This document shows, piece by piece, positions 1 to 11,600 of a stretch of DNA of 37,421 nt; positions within the stretch are counted from its first letter, which is position 1, and each line of letters starts with the position of its first letter. Both the position numbers and the translations under genes were made by a program. The notes under the pieces were generated by a model. The model saw nothing but the letters and a program-made list of their open reading frames with translations. It did no database searches and was not told the origin of the DNA. This DNA comes from an uncultured bacterium (GTDB lineage Bacteria; Bacillota; Clostridia; Oscillospirales; Ruminococcaceae). The stretch lies in contig CAJMQZ010000004.1 of the NCBI GenBank assembly GCA_905215595.1, forward strand, positions 1 through 37,421. The letters are read 5' to 3'.

Positions 1-716
1 CGCTCCGATGCGATCTGCTCCCATGTGCCGCCAAACAGGGCGGCAGGGCTGGTGGAGTTGGTGCTCTGGTAGATGCTGCCGACCGGATACGCCGCTAAAG
101 CATCGGCGCTCAGCTTTCCGTCCGCAGTGACCTTCAGACCGCTGCCAACCTTCACGCCGCCCAGTGCGGTGGTGGTGGCGGCGGTGAGAGTGTATTTCTG
201 AGCATCGGCGCTCAGCTTTCCGTCCGCAGCGACCTTCAGACCGCTGCCAACCTTCACACCGCCAAGCGTGGTGGTGGTGGCGGCGGGGAGAGTGTATTTC
301 TTTCCCGGCAATACCACAGATCCAACTGCCACAAGAATATCTCCTTTCACTTTGTAGTAATATGCTTTCAGCGCTGCTGTCGGCACGGCCCTTGCGATCA
401 GCGTCAACGTGTCCGTGCTGCTCTGCGTCTCAACAAGATCTTCTTCCTTTGCGCCCAGCTCGTGCGGGTCAATGAGCACATTCACCGTGTCCTCGTCTGT
501 CAGTCCGGGAATGTCCATATTCAGCCGGTAGTTTCCGCTGCTGTCCTTTTCCCATCCCTCTGAAGGTATGGTGATCTCATGCAGCGGCACACTGTCCGCC
601 TTGCCCTCGTCCAAAGCCTTTGCCGCATCTGCGCACGCCGTGGCGATCTCTGCCAGCTCTTTCTGTACGCAGACCGCAGTTTTTCGCAGTCCCGCCAGAA
701 TGCTCAGCACGCCCAT
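1..716 (-). CDS. tail fibre / receptor-binding protein, 3' end cut by window edge
   Basis: An open frame runs from ATG at 716 to the left edge (238 codons). The start overlaps the stop of the upstream gene as TAATG, so the two are translationally coupled. The N terminus (MGVLSILAGL) is followed by a beta-rich region, then two tandem copies of a 33-34 residue unit of the type LGGVKVGSGLKV.ADGKLSADA, a repeat common in the shafts of phage fibres. After the repeats the protein reads YPVGSIYQSTNSTSPAALFGGTWEQI, interrupted by the edge; this is a well-known tail-collar-like module of receptor-binding proteins. It probably forms the distal, trimeric, host-contacting fibre. The family assignment is good; the receptor is unknown. 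Confidence 0.85.
   Translation of the reverse strand, partial: MGVLSILAGLRKTAVCVQKELAEIATACADAAKALDEGKADSVPLHEITIPSEGWEKDSSGNYRLNMDIPGLTDEDTVNVLIDPHELGAKEEDLVETQSSTDTLTLIARAVPTAALKAYYYKVKGDILVAVGSVVLPGKKYTLPAATTTTLGGVKVGSGLKVAADGKLSADAQKYTLTAATTTALGGVKVGSGLKVTADGKLSADALAAYPVGSIYQSTNSTSPAALFGGTWEQIASE
99..300 (-). repeat. tandem 34/33-codon repeat in the fibre gene
   Basis: Two copies begin at 99 and 201 (offset 102 bases). They encode the KYTL.AATTT.LGGVKVGSGLKV.ADGKLSADA unit. The two copies are almost identical in DNA over about 60 bases (CATCGGCGCTCAGCTTTCCG onward), but the copy at 201-300 lacks one codon (Ala) before the LGG. The near identity suggests recent duplication or ongoing recombination. 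Confidence 0.85.
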
Positions 717-1333
717 TACGCGCCTCCTCCGTAGATCTCTTTCAGCATGGCATCCACTTCTTCATCCGTCGCCAGCACAAGGCCTGCCAGCTTGTTCTTT
801 TCCTCCGTGGTAAAGTCGTTGGTAGATAGCCCCTTGCCGGTCTCTTTCTTCACATAGCCGGTCAGGTCTACTTCCCAGCCGCCCACCTTTTCCAGTACAC
901 CGTCGATCACCATGTACTCATCGTACTTATCCGCATCCTTGCCGGTGCCCTTGGGCACCATGTAAATGTACTGCGCCGCATCCGCAGCGCTCGTGCTGAT
1001 TGCTGCTGCAGATGCCACCACCTTGCGCTTCAGGTGGTCTGCCGCCGCCACCGCCTTGGCAACGGTATCCGACACCTGCGTGCTGGTCTGGTAGCCGCTG
1101 TCGTTATTCAGCTGGCTGGTCTTGGTGGGAACAGTAATGTTCACACTCTTGTCTGCGCCAATGGCCTGTGCCGTGCCGTTCACCTTGATGCTCTCGATCT
1201 TGTTGGCCTGCCCGCCAGCCGCTTCCAGATCCGCCACCCTCTGGGTAAGGGCTTTGGCTTTTTCGTTCTGTTTTACCGCCACCTTGTACAGGTGTTTCAG
1301 CTTCGCGGCATGGTCTTCGTTGTAGTCTGCCAT
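716..1333 (-). CDS. tail fibre / appendage protein (205 aa)
   Basis: ATG at 1333 is preceded by AGGAG. The N terminus (residues about 5-45) is a coiled coil (LKHLYKVAVKQNEKAKALTQ). A linker with the fibre-type sequence NITVPTKTSQLNNDSGYQT follows. The C-terminal half (DHLKRKVVASAA..., YIYMVPKGTGKDADKYDEYM, KGLSTNDFTTEEKNKLAGL) resembles modules that I recognise from fibres of clostridial phages. The last residues, LATDEEVDAMLKEIYGGGA, resemble the C terminus of the next gene upstream. It is probably a structural component near the fibre base; its exact place in the virion is unknown. Confidence 0.75.
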   Translation of the reverse strand: MADYNEDHAAKLKHLYKVAVKQNEKAKALTQRVADLEAAGGQANKIESIKVNGTAQAIGADKSVNITVPTKTSQLNNDSGYQTSTQVSDTVAKAVAAADHLKRKVVASAAAISTSAADAAQYIYMVPKGTGKDADKYDEYMVIDGVLEKVGGWEVDLTGYVKKETGKGLSTNDFTTEEKNKLAGLVLATDEEVDAMLKEIYGGGA

Positions 1334-1347
1334 CTTTTTTTCTCCTG

Positions 1348-2472
1348 TCAGTTCTCATCCAGTTCCTTCATCATGGCTTCAAACTCTTCGTCCGTCGCCA
1401 GATCCAGCGTGCTGATGTCCGCCGCTGTGCCGTAGATCACCGTCTGCACCTTTATGCTTTTGGTCGGCTTTTCTTTCGCATAGAACACTACGCTTCCGTC
1501 CCGTGTCTCGCAGAAGTACGCCATCTGCGCTGCTTCGGCTGCGTCACCGCTTTCCGGCAGTACCGTGCCGGAGGGCAAAAACAGTTCCCGGCTCATTTCC
1601 AGTGCCGCCTCGTTTTTCAGCGGGTGATCTCCCCGGCCGGAATCCACCCACCCTTCCGGCTGCAGTTCCAATACAAAGCTGCCCAGCACGCCGTTGCTGT
1701 CCTGCAGCTGCAGGGTCTCCGTGCTTCCATCTCCGCGGGTCAGCACCAGCGTGCGGCCCTGAGCAGCGGCTTTTTTCAGGTATCCGGCGCTCTTTTGCGG
1801 CACAGCGCGCACATCTTCAGCTCCCAGCACCACATTGCCGCCCTTGCCGTTCACACTTACCACCGGGCCATCTTCGGGCGGCGCAAAATTCTCGGCACGG
1901 TCTGCAGCCCGCTGCGCCCGCTCCGCATCGCCCTGGGCGCTGCCCGCCGCTTCCTGTGCCATTTTTGCCGCCTTTGCCGCGTCCAATCCGGCTGTCGCTG
2001 CAATGTCTGCGTCCTGCTTTGCTGCTGCGGCCGCGTTCCGCGCTTCCTTTGCGCTTTCCTGTGCCTCGGTCGCATATCTCAGCACCCGCGCCACAAAAAG
2101 CTCGTACTGCGTCGGGCTGATCTCTGCATCGCCGTCTGTGTTCAGTGTTTCATAACAGTCATACCGGGCCGGTCGGGTCAGCGCCCGGTATCCGTCCTCA
2201 CCCAGAGCAAGCAGCATCCAGCTTCCGCAGGGACTGGCGGTAAATTCCTTACCCACCGCTGCGCTGTGCTCCTCGTCCAGCAGGATCGGTGTCGGCAGTG
2301 TGCCGTCCTGCCGCTGGATGTGCAGCGTCACGGCACATCCGGCCCACTCCTGCGGCAGCTCAAACTTCAGCCTTTCCACATTGGCGCTGCTCTGCCCGCC
2401 CAGATGCAGCACCCGCATCTCCGGGCCAAACTCCACACCGCCAAAGTTTTTCCGAATAATTTTTACCCGCAT
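1348..2472 (-). CDS. tail fibre shaft protein with coiled coil (374 aa)
   Basis: The frame is open further upstream, but the start is placed at ATG 2472 (MRVKIIRKNFGG) because GGAGG lies 8 bases before it and the upstream part would cover an intergenic promoter element. Residues 1-110 form a beta-rich domain, perhaps for attachment. Residues about 125-200 are Ala-rich heptads (AKEARNAAAAAKQDADIA), a trimeric-type coiled coil. Then comes PVVSVNGKGGNVVLGAEDVRAV, a very common phage fibre shaft motif, and a beta-rich C terminus ending in LATDEEFEAMMKELDEN. It is the first gene after the giant gene and probably starts its own transcription unit (see the element at 2496-2534). Confidence 0.75.
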   Translation of the reverse strand: MRVKIIRKNFGGVEFGPEMRVLHLGGQSSANVERLKFELPQEWAGCAVTLHIQRQDGTLPTPILLDEEHSAAVGKEFTASPCGSWMLLALGEDGYRALTRPARYDCYETLNTDGDAEISPTQYELFVARVLRYATEAQESAKEARNAAAAAKQDADIAATAGLDAAKAAKMAQEAAGSAQGDAERAQRAADRAENFAPPEDGPVVSVNGKGGNVVLGAEDVRAVPQKSAGYLKKAAAQGRTLVLTRGDGSTETLQLQDSNGVLGSFVLELQPEGWVDSGRGDHPLKNEAALEMSRELFLPSGTVLPESGDAAEAAQMAYFCETRDGSVVFYAKEKPTKSIKVQTVIYGTAADISTLDLATDEEFEAMMKELDEN

Positions 2473-2495
2473 CCCGCTGCCTCCTTCCGTCCTTC

Positions 2496-2534
2496 TCAGC
2501 CTATCACACAAAAGTCCGTAATAACACTGCGGAC
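2496..2534 (-). promoter_or_regulatory. candidate late promoter before the fibre operon
   Basis: On the minus strand the order is GTCCGCAGTGTT (2534-2523), 19 bases, then TAGGCTGA (2503-2496), preceded by TG-A, which reads as an extended -10 box (TGATAGGCT). The same two blocks with the same 19-base gap occur before the small terminase gene at 24362-24400 and were not seen elsewhere in the window. There is no good -35 box, which fits an activator-dependent promoter. The transcription start would be near 2491, 19 bases from the start codon. The link to the ArpU-like regulator is inferred. Confidence 0.55.
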
Positions 2535-2576
2535 TTTTTTCAAACTTTTCCATTTCAAAAGAACCACATATACAAA

Positions 2577-2612
2577 TCCCCCGGTGTGAAATCATCACGC
2601 CGGGGGATTTTT
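2577..2612 (-). terminator. strong hairpin after the giant gene
   Basis: AATCCCCCGGcGTGA pairs with TCACaCCGGGGGATT immediately after the stop codon at 2619. The stem is about 15 base pairs. On the minus strand it is followed by only a short T run (TTTGTAT), while the plus-strand reading is followed by TTTTTCTTTT. It probably ends or reduces late transcription before the fibre genes and may work in both directions. Confidence 0.5.
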
Positions 2613-2618
2613 CTTTTC

Positions 2619-5600
2619 TTACCTCACTTCCGCATACGGGTCCGGTTCCGGTTCCTTCTCTGCTTCCTTTTCGGCCTCCTCCACCCACTGGGCAAAGTTT
2701 TTCTCTGTGTACAACTCTTTGCCGTCCGCGTCCTTGAGCGCCAACAGCATTTCTTCCATCTGCTGCCGGTCTGCATCACTGCCCGCAAGGTATTCCGGCT
2801 TTGCCGTCTCAGTGATCTTGCTTTTAAGTGTCGTCGCGCTCTTGCCCGCCTTCGCCAGCCTGTCATATTCTTCCTGCACAGCACCTGCGTCCCAACTGTC
2901 CACAGCTTCCACAAGGTCATCTGTCACGCTGGCGTTGTCGCCCTTCAGTTGCTTTTCGGCCAGCTGGTTCACCGCGCCGGTCACGCAGTCCACCACATCC
3001 CCGCGCTTTCCCTTTGGCAGGCCCAGCACATTGCTCAGCTGTTCGATCATCTCGTTTTCCAGCTCGTACCGCTTCTGGTCGTTTCCTGCATTCTGCTCTT
3101 CAGCAGCCTGCCGCACCCGCACGTCGTACTTTACAAGGCGGCTCTTCAGCTGGCTGTACATTTTGTTTTCCGCAATGGTTCCCGCTTCCACCATAGCGTT
3201 CAGCTTCTCCACTGCGGCCTTTGCTTCGTCGCTGTCGCCGCCGGCATAGGCGTTGTACAGCCGGTCATACTGGCCGGTGGCGCTTTGGGGCAGGCTGTCA
3301 AAGTTGCCGTATTTACCGCTCTTCTTCCAGTCCTGCAGGGTTCCGTACCAGCCTGCTGCCGCTTCCACAAACTTCTTTCCGTTCGCGTAGGGCACGCCCA
3401 GCGCCTGCAATCCCGCTTCCACCACGTTTCCGGCCAGCGTCCACAGCTTCCGGTCATGCTTTTCCGCTTCATCCTCGTCCATGCCGCCGATGTCCTTCCG
3501 CAGCTCATAGGCAAACTTTCCGGCCGCAGCCGCAAATTCGTTCACAAGTCCCAGGTTCGCCGCGCTCACCACATCGTAGTCGTTTCCGGTCACCGCGTTG
3601 CTGGCAAAGCCGTAAATTTCACTTCCGTACAGCCCCGTGCCTGCAAAGCTTTCCATGCACAGTTCTCCGAGCCGTTTCAAAAGACTTTTCAGGGTCATGT
3701 CGCCGTTTTCGTCCTGCAGGTCCTTCCACCGGTGCAGCACAAATCCCACGCTCATCTTCATCAGCGCAAAAGTCACGGTCTGCACGGTCTGGCTTGCCAC
3801 TGCCCGGCGCAGCTGCTGCCCTGCCCGCTGTACTTCCGCTTTATTCTCCGCGCTGCTTTCAGCCCTGTACCGCTCCGCCTGTGCCTTGTAGTCGCCCACT
3901 GCGTCCGCCAGAATGCCGTAATTCTGGAAGCGCTGGGTGGTAAACATGGTCAGTGCCTTTGCCATGCCGTCCGGGTTGCGCTGGATGCCAGCCCGCTGCA
4001 TCACGGTGTAGTTGGGTTGGGTCTGCTCGATTACCTTCTGATAGGTGCGGTTCACCGCTTCCCAGTAGGCCGGGCTTCCGGTCACCTCCGCGCCCTCAAA
4101 TTCCGCCGTGTGGTTCTGCACATACCGCTTGCTGCCTTCCCACAGTGCCGCCACGGTCACTTCGTCCATGCCGTTGATCCAGCCGGTCAGCCAGTTCGGC
4201 AGCTTGTCCATGCCCTTTTCGGCAAGCGTTTTCTGCTTGCCGATGCTGGCGAGTTCTCCGTTCTGGCTGCCGCGCTTGCGCCAGTCCAGCAGCACGTCTC
4301 CGTGCTCTTTGATCTCCGTTTCCAGCGCTGTCCGCGCCTTGGGCGAAAGGTTCTTCACAAAGGGTACCACTGCCGCCATGGTGTCGCCGCCCAACACCGC
4401 AGCTGCCGTGGGCAAAGACGCTGCCTGCGCCAGCGCAACGCCCGGGTTCAGCGTCAGCACTGCGCCTGCGTATTTGCTGCTCAGGTTTCCCAGCCACTGC
4501 AGGGTGCTCTTTCTCTGTCGCGATTTCTTCTGCAAGTCCTTCAGCAGATTGTCAATGTAGTTCACCGCGTCCCCGCCCCACTGTTCTTTGATAATACCAT
4601 TCTTGAGGTTTTTCAGGCCTTCCCGCGTCTCCACGCCGCTGTTCAGGATCTTCTGCACGTCCCGGATAGGTGCCGCAAGCCCCGCATAGTCTGCCGTATC
4701 CCGCAGACTTCGCTGCACCACATTTGCGCATTCTTCCAGCAAAATGGGCTGTCCGCTCTTCACGCGGTTCTTCAGGAAACCGCGTCCCTCAATGGTCGCG
4801 TCCAGATTCAGGCCGTCGATTTGGGTCGCCAGCACCGATTTATCCACCGCAATGGGGTAGTAGTTTTTCACGGTTGCCCGCTGGTAGCCCACCAGCTGCA
4901 GGCTCGTCTCGTTGATGAGCTTCGCGGTGTAGTTGTCGAAGAACTCCTTCATGTCCGCGCACCATGCCCGGTCATAGTCAGTCATGGCCGCTTCCACCGT
5001 CTGCAGGATGCTATCCGCTGTCGGGGTCCCGTCCGCATCCGTCAGCATTCCCAGATGTACGGTCTGTCCCTTCTGGTAAGCCTGCTCAATGTCACCTTTG
5101 TTGTACAGCTTTGCATCCGGAATCACAAGTCCGCCGTTCATCAGGTGGTTCAGGCTGTCGGTGTTGTGCAGGTGCATGTACAAACTACACAGCTGTGCAT
5201 GGGTCAGTTCGGCTTTCTTTCCCTTCACATCGGTCAGGCCCACGTCCACAAGGTCTGCGCCCGGGCCTGCAAAGTTCTGCATTTCCTTCACGTGTTCTTT
5301 TCCGGTCACGTTGGCAAACAGCTTTTCGCCTTCCACGGTGATCTTCGTCTGCCGGTACTGGCCGTCGTTCAGCATTTGGGCCATCTTTTCCATCTGGCCG
5401 TTCTTCGCGTAGCCGCCCAGCATACGGAACACCCGCTCCGCGCCCAACATATCCAACTGATACTTTGTCAGCAGATTGTGCACGCCGTCCAGCTTTCCGC
5501 CGGGGTGGTTGCCCTTGCTGGCATTCACCTCGCTGGCTGCGCCTTCTGCGATTGCGCTCACTTCTTCAGCCTTTGCAAGACTCACCGTCTTGTTTGCATT

Positions 5601-8600
5601 GCGGATCACATGCAGCGTCGAGCTGGTAATAGCCTTCAGCATCCGCATCTGATCCACCGTCATGGGCAGATAGGTGCGGTTCTCCGTCTCCTTGATACGT
5701 TTGCGCAGCCGTTCCTGCAGTGCCCATGCTTTCTCGCTGTCCGGTAAAACTTCTGCCTCGGCCAGCTGCTCGTGCAGTTTGGTCAGCTTTGCGTCCTTTG
5801 TCGTCTGCAGGTCGTCCCGCAGTGTCTGTATCAGGGTATCCACGCCGGTCTGCTTCCATTCTTCGGTCATGGCGTTGGGGCTGTTCTCGCTGCCCGCACT
5901 CTGCCGGATCCGGTCCTGCAGCCTCGTCAGCTGGTTCACGGCCCGTTCGTTCAGAATGGTCATGTCCGCCAGCTTTGCCGCCTGTGCTGCCGCATCGATC
6001 AGCCCCGGCTGTACATACTTGTCCTTGCTGGGCCGCAGCAGCATCTGGTTCAGCTGTGCCGCGTTCTGCCGGATGCTGCGTTTCAGCTCATCCATCTTCC
6101 GTGCATCCCGCGCCCGTTGCACTCGCTTTTCCGCTACTGCCTTCGCAACGGCAATATCTTCGTCCCGCTGCTGTCGGGCTGTTTCAATGGCAAGGGCATT
6201 CCGCTGCGCCTGTTTCTGCTCCCATGCGGCCCGCTTACGTTCGTTATCCGCCTCCCATTCCATGATCTCATTTTCCTGCACGATCAGGCTGTATTCCGCC
6301 TTGTCCGCGCGCCGCTGCTCTTCCCGTAGCCGCATACTCAGATCTGCATTTTCCTCCCGCAGTTCTCCCATGCGTTCCCGATACCACAGCTTTGCTTCAT
6401 CCAGCATTTCCTGCCGCTCGGCCTTCAGGCGTTTCACTTCCTGCTTCATTTCCCGCTCATAGCTTTCCCGCAGCACTGTCAGCTTTTCGTTCAGGTTGCC
6501 CACATTGGAAACATCCACACCAAAGGTTTCAAGGTTCTGGTCCAGCAGCTTTTCCGCTCTTGCGTTCTGCCGCTGCAGTTCGGCCATCTGCTGTACTTCG
6601 GTGTTCTGGTTTGCAGTGCGCCGGTTTTCCTGCATTCTGCGGCCAAACTCCCGCTGCTGTGCTTTCTGTACGCCGCGCAGTTCCTTTGCCACCTCTGCAG
6701 CACGTTCTTTGCTGCCTGCTGCGGCTCTTGCCACATCCATATTGTGTCGCTGGATGCCCTCAAAGATCGCCTGCGCGTCAGTCATCTCCGGTGTCGCCAT
6801 AATGTCACCGATGATCCGACCCGCCAGTTCGATCTTTGCATCCTCATACTCTGCATCGTCTGCAAACCGGCTCATAGTCGCAGGCTTGATGGCATCGTGC
6901 AGGTTCATCAGCACATTCAGCCACTCGGTGCTTTCCATGCTCATTGCACCATCCACACCCGCCTGCTGCGCTGCAGCTTTCCACAATGCCTTTGCACCGT
7001 CGCTGGTGCCGTCCACAGCGCGGTTGTCGTTGATCACGCTTTCGTACTGCTGTGCCGGGTTGCCGTCCCGCACGCTTTCGGCCTGCCGCAAGGTCACGCC
7101 GTGCCTGCGCGCTTCGGCCACTGCTTCACTCCAGCTGCCGTATGCTTTCACCAGTTCTGCCTTTGCCTGTCCGCTTCTGTTCACGGTATATTCCAGCTTG
7201 TGCAGTTCCGGGTATTCGTCCCACAGCTCACTGTTGCGGTAAACTGCCCCGTCCAGAATTTCTCCCGCCAGCGTTTCGGCCAGCGCATTGGCTTTTTCCA
7301 TGTCCGCACCGTCGGCTTTCAGGTAGTCCACCAGTACCTCGGTCTCCCTCGCAAGCTTGGCCCGGTTCGCCTTACTGCCGTTCGCCTTTGCCCAGCGGCT
7401 GGCCAGTCCTTCAATGGCTGTCCGGCTCACCTTCACACCCCGTGTCAGCCCAAAGAACTGGCTCAAGGTGTCCAGTGCTGCAGCCTTGTCCGCAATGGTG
7501 CGGCTTGCCATCTGCTGGTCGTTCCGCTTCGCGTCACGGCTGGCCTGCTCTGCCAGCTGATAGCGGAACTTTGCAAGGTCGCTTTCTTGTGCCAGTTCAC
7601 CGGTCTGGTAATATTCCCGGATCTCCCGCACTACGCGGTCAGCATCCACACGTCCGCTGTATTCCTTGCCGGCTGCCACCCGACCGTCTGCTGTGGAGAT
7701 GTCCAGTGTGAACTGCCGTTTCTCGCCGCCCAGCTCCTGCACCATTCGCCAGATCTGTTCCAGCTGCTGCGTGGTGGGTGCTGTGTCTGCCGAGAGATCC
7801 ACTCCCGGTGCTTCAGCCATCACGCGCACATTGCCGTCCAGCAGAAATTCGTTCAGCGCTTCCGTTCCATTTTTCACCTCTGCCGAACCGAACACGCTCA
7901 TGATCTCCCGGTGATCGGTATCTCGGGTTCGGTCATTCTGGGCAAAGTCCAGCATCTGGCCGTCCGGCAGAATGTACCCGGCTCGTCTGAAGTCCTCTGT
8001 CGTGCCAAACCGTTCTTTTGCCAGTACGCGGCGGTATTCTGCCTTTCCGCCGTGGGCTTCGGCCTTGGCATCATATACCGCCTGTTCTGCTTTGCCTTTT
8101 TCTGCGTTCTGCTGCTGCATCCGGGCACTGGCCCCTTTGATCCGGCCGTTCAGCACAGCGCTCTGGTCTTCCAGCTGCGCCATACGGGCATTGTAGTCTT
8201 TGCGCTTTGCAAGATAATTCTGGTATTCTTCGCTGTCCCGGTAGGCTTTTGCTTCTGCGGAAAAAATCCCCAGTGCCTTCTTCTTCGCCTCGATCTCTTT
8301 CACGGCGTCGCTTCCCAGCCAGGCACTGCGTTCTTCCTTCAGCTCCCGCCGCTGCTCGTCCAGCTGCTGCTGTTCGTCGCGCAGCTTCGTCAGCTCGTCT
8401 GCCTCGCTCAACTGATATCGTACGTTTTTCTTCAACGTCCCGTCATTTCCCTTGTTTTCAGCGGTTTCCTGTGCTATACTTTGGTTAGAGATCTTCGACC
8501 CGCTGCTCCCAGAATCTTCGGATTCCATGTGGGCTTTGCCGAAGGTCTCCGTAAAGCTCTCCGGCAATCTACTCCTTGAATCTTCGGATTCTACGTGGGT

Positions 8601-11600
8601 ACCACCGGAGGGCTTTATTTTTGTTTCTTTGATGTTAACAATATCATAAAAAATCTCCCGTGTATCCGGTTTGATGGCTGTCAGCACATCTGCCTCATAC
8701 ACATTTTCGCCCACGCGGATTTTAATTCTTCCGCGGTTGAAGGCTTCCGCATTTTTGTGATTTGCGGGCTCGCGGTACACTTCATCCGCAGTTTCAATGA
8801 TTTCATCAAGATTGGCAGCCATGCGCATCTTGTCCGCATACGCTGTGGCATTTTCCCACTGTAATGCCTTTGAATACTTCGACCAGACAAACTCATTGCG
8901 TCCATCTTTGCTGTTCAGAATTGTCCAGCCGTTTCTTACAAAGCCATCCGGGAAACGCTCTCTGATTGCCTGCTTGACTACCGATTTCCAGTTTTCCTGC
9001 GGGATTCCTTTCAGAATATCCTCGTCGATCTGAATGTAAGTTTCTCCCTCGGCATCTTTCTTGATTTCAAACCTTGTCCCTTCCGCCGCGCCCTTGTTCT
9101 CAAGGGCTGCGGCGTTTTCTTTTGCGGCGCGCAGGCTGTCCATAGCCCTCTCCGCATGGGCAAAGTATTCGTCCTGCAGCACCCGCTTTTCTGCCGCCGC
9201 AAGGCGCTGTGCTTTCAGGGCGGCTTTGTTCTCCGGGTCTCTTGCCAGCACTTCCTTTGCGCGGCTCACGATGTCGCTCAAAAGCTCCTTCACCTTGGTC
9301 ATCACCTTGTGGATGCCGCCTGCCTTGCCTGCGTTCTTTTCAGCCTGCCCGCGCTGGAACTCCACCCAGCGCTTAAAGCTCGTTTCATCGCTGAAGATGC
9401 CGCGCCATGCGTCCGCCACAAGTTCTTCTGCGGCTTCCTCGTAACTCAGCCCCTGCCGTGCATAGTCGGAAAGCTTCCCCCGGATCATCTCGTCAATGCC
9501 TTCAAAGCCCTCGCTCTTTGCCAGAAATTCCAGTGCATGCTGCTGCAGTGCCTGCGCACCCTCTGCATCCAGTGAGTTGTACCAGTGGTAGTCCTCGTGC
9601 AAGATCGTGCCAAACGCATCCTCGGCCCGGTCGCTGAAGAAAATGCGCGCCGTCTCGGTGTCCACATAAGCCCTCACCCGGTCGTTGCCCTGCAGTACCG
9701 TTTTCAGCACCGCATCGGTGTTCGTGGCCTTCGCATTCAGTTCGATCAGCTGCGTGCCCACCTCGTTTGCCGTGCGCATCGTTCCCTTATACAGCACCCG
9801 GCCGCTGCCGCTGGTGCTTTCCGCCGTCAGCCTTCCGCCAAGGCTTGCGCGCTGCATCTTTCCGGCTTCCAGTTCTCCGTGTCCCTGCAGCCATGCCAGC
9901 TGCAGCGCTTCCCGTCCGCCGTCCTGTGCCAGCACGTAATCGGTGTTCACAGCAAGGCCGCTCATTCCCTGCGCCAGCTCCATAGCCTTGTCAAAGGTGT
10001 GCACATCTTCCATCTGTCCCAGCCGGTACAGGCTGCTGGCTGCAGCCGCATACCGCCCGGCATCTCCAATTTCTGTCGGCATATTCCTGCTGATGGTCGC
10101 ACTTGCCCCATCCGATACCTGCCATCGGGTCAGCTCCTGCTGCACCTCCCGCTGCTTTGTGGTCAGGCTCTGCTGTTCAAGGCCGTAAGTTTCCCGCATC
10201 CTGCCAGACTGTTCTGCCGGGCCGCTTTCCACCCTTTCCCCGGTGTTCTCCACGGCAGCTCCGCTCCGGCCCAGTTCACTTTCCGTCTGTGCCTGCTGCG
10301 CAGATCTGTCAGCTTCCATTCTTTCTACAATTGCGGCCGTTTTTTGTGCTTCAACTGTCGCATTTTCGGTAGCTGTGGCCGGTGCCTGTGCTGCCCGCTG
10401 CTGTGTTGTCATTTCCCGCAATACCTGCCGGGTCTTTGCTGCCGTTTCCGGCAGCTCAATACCGTATTCTTCCGCAAAAGCAGCGCGGTTCGCTTCATTG
10501 GCCGCATTCGGTGTAAATAGGTTGATGGTCTTGCTCGTAAGCTGCCCATCCTGCACAGCTGCGGCAAGCTGCTGCACAGCCGGGTTTTCGCTCTGTACCA
10601 TCGGCGCAGTATCCTGCATGGTCGCAAATCCGCTTGTCGTCCCCGTCACTTCCGGCTGCACCGTTTCCTGCGTAGCAGCCGCAGGTTGTCGGGTGCCTGC
10701 CGCAGCTTCTTCCGGTGTCTGCTGCATCGCCGTTCCCGGCTCCTGTGCCCGCACTTCGTCCTGCAATGCCTGCCGTGCCCGTTCCACCTGTCCTTCGTAG
10801 TATGCCCGCTTCACATTACCCACAATGCTGGCATCGCCGCCGTTCGCCTTTGCAAGCCCTGTGCCCACAGCACCGCCCAAGGCACCGGATGCACCGCCCG
10901 TCAGGCCGCTTTCCAGCGCCGTTAAAAAGGTGTCGCTTTTAAACAGGTCTGCCGCCGCTTCGCTGTCGCCCAGCGTCGCATCAATAGCCTTGTCTGCATA
11001 GGTCTCCACAAAGGCCTGCATGGCATTGTCCACGCCGCCGGAGATGGCATTTGCCACCGCCGGGTACCGCTGTGCCAGCGTGCCGTCCGCTGCCACGCTG
11101 CGCACCATGTCCGCCAGTTTGCCTGCCAGCGTATCCTTTGCGTAGTCTGCGCCCATGGTCTTTGCAAGGTCAGCTGCGCCCACACTGTTGATGGCCCAGC
11201 CCGCGCCAAATTTTGCAAGGCCCCCGGCCAGCGTCTTGCCTGCGCTCTCGCCTTTTTCAATGCTCTGGCCCATGGCTTCCGCACCGCCCTGCGCACTCAG
11301 CACCGGCAGCACCCATGCCGGGTCAATAGCCGCCACCGCAAGGTTCTCGCCCGCACTGCTCACAATGCCCAGCGCCTGCTTTGCAATGGGGCTAAGGCCC
11401 GACTGTGCAGCTGCGGTCAGATCCTGCCCGCGCTTGTACAGCTGGTAACCAAAGCTCTTCTCTGGGTCTACGCTGTCATGCACTTCCGTTCCGGCAATGC
11501 GCGCCCGCATGTTGTCGATCTCCTGCTGCGTGTAACCTTTCTCGATCAGCTCTGCATCCGTGTAGGCATCGCTCTGCGTTGTTTGTGCCGCCGGGGCACT

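Noticed and set aside
99..300. Possible CRISPR array
   Set aside because: Only two units, in frame, encoding a known fibre motif; no spacers and no cas genes.
1..716. Possible diversity-generating retroelement target in the fibre gene
   Set aside because: No reverse transcriptase and no template repeat with A-specific changes were seen in the window.
2510..2539. Hairpin AAAAGTCCG...CGGACTTTT as terminator
   Set aside because: The comparable site at 24362-24400 keeps the GTCCGCAGTGTT block but has no hairpin, so the conserved signal is the sequence, not the stem. It is described as a promoter element instead.
2473..2688. Upstream extension of the 374-residue fibre protein
   Set aside because: The extra 72 residues are low-quality (GGGGRKGSREGTGTGP) and would cover a terminator hairpin and a promoter element; GGAGG supports ATG 2472.
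2586..5747. 1053-codon open frame on the plus strand opposite the giant gene
   Set aside because: It is rich in His, Leu, Val and Arg without domain character, has no ribosome site and is a frame shadow of a GC-rich gene that has clear motifs. The same holds for the long plus-strand frames at 6744-8579, 11478-14177, 15013-17298, 16865-19186, 18582-20462, 20546-22057 and 23138-24715.
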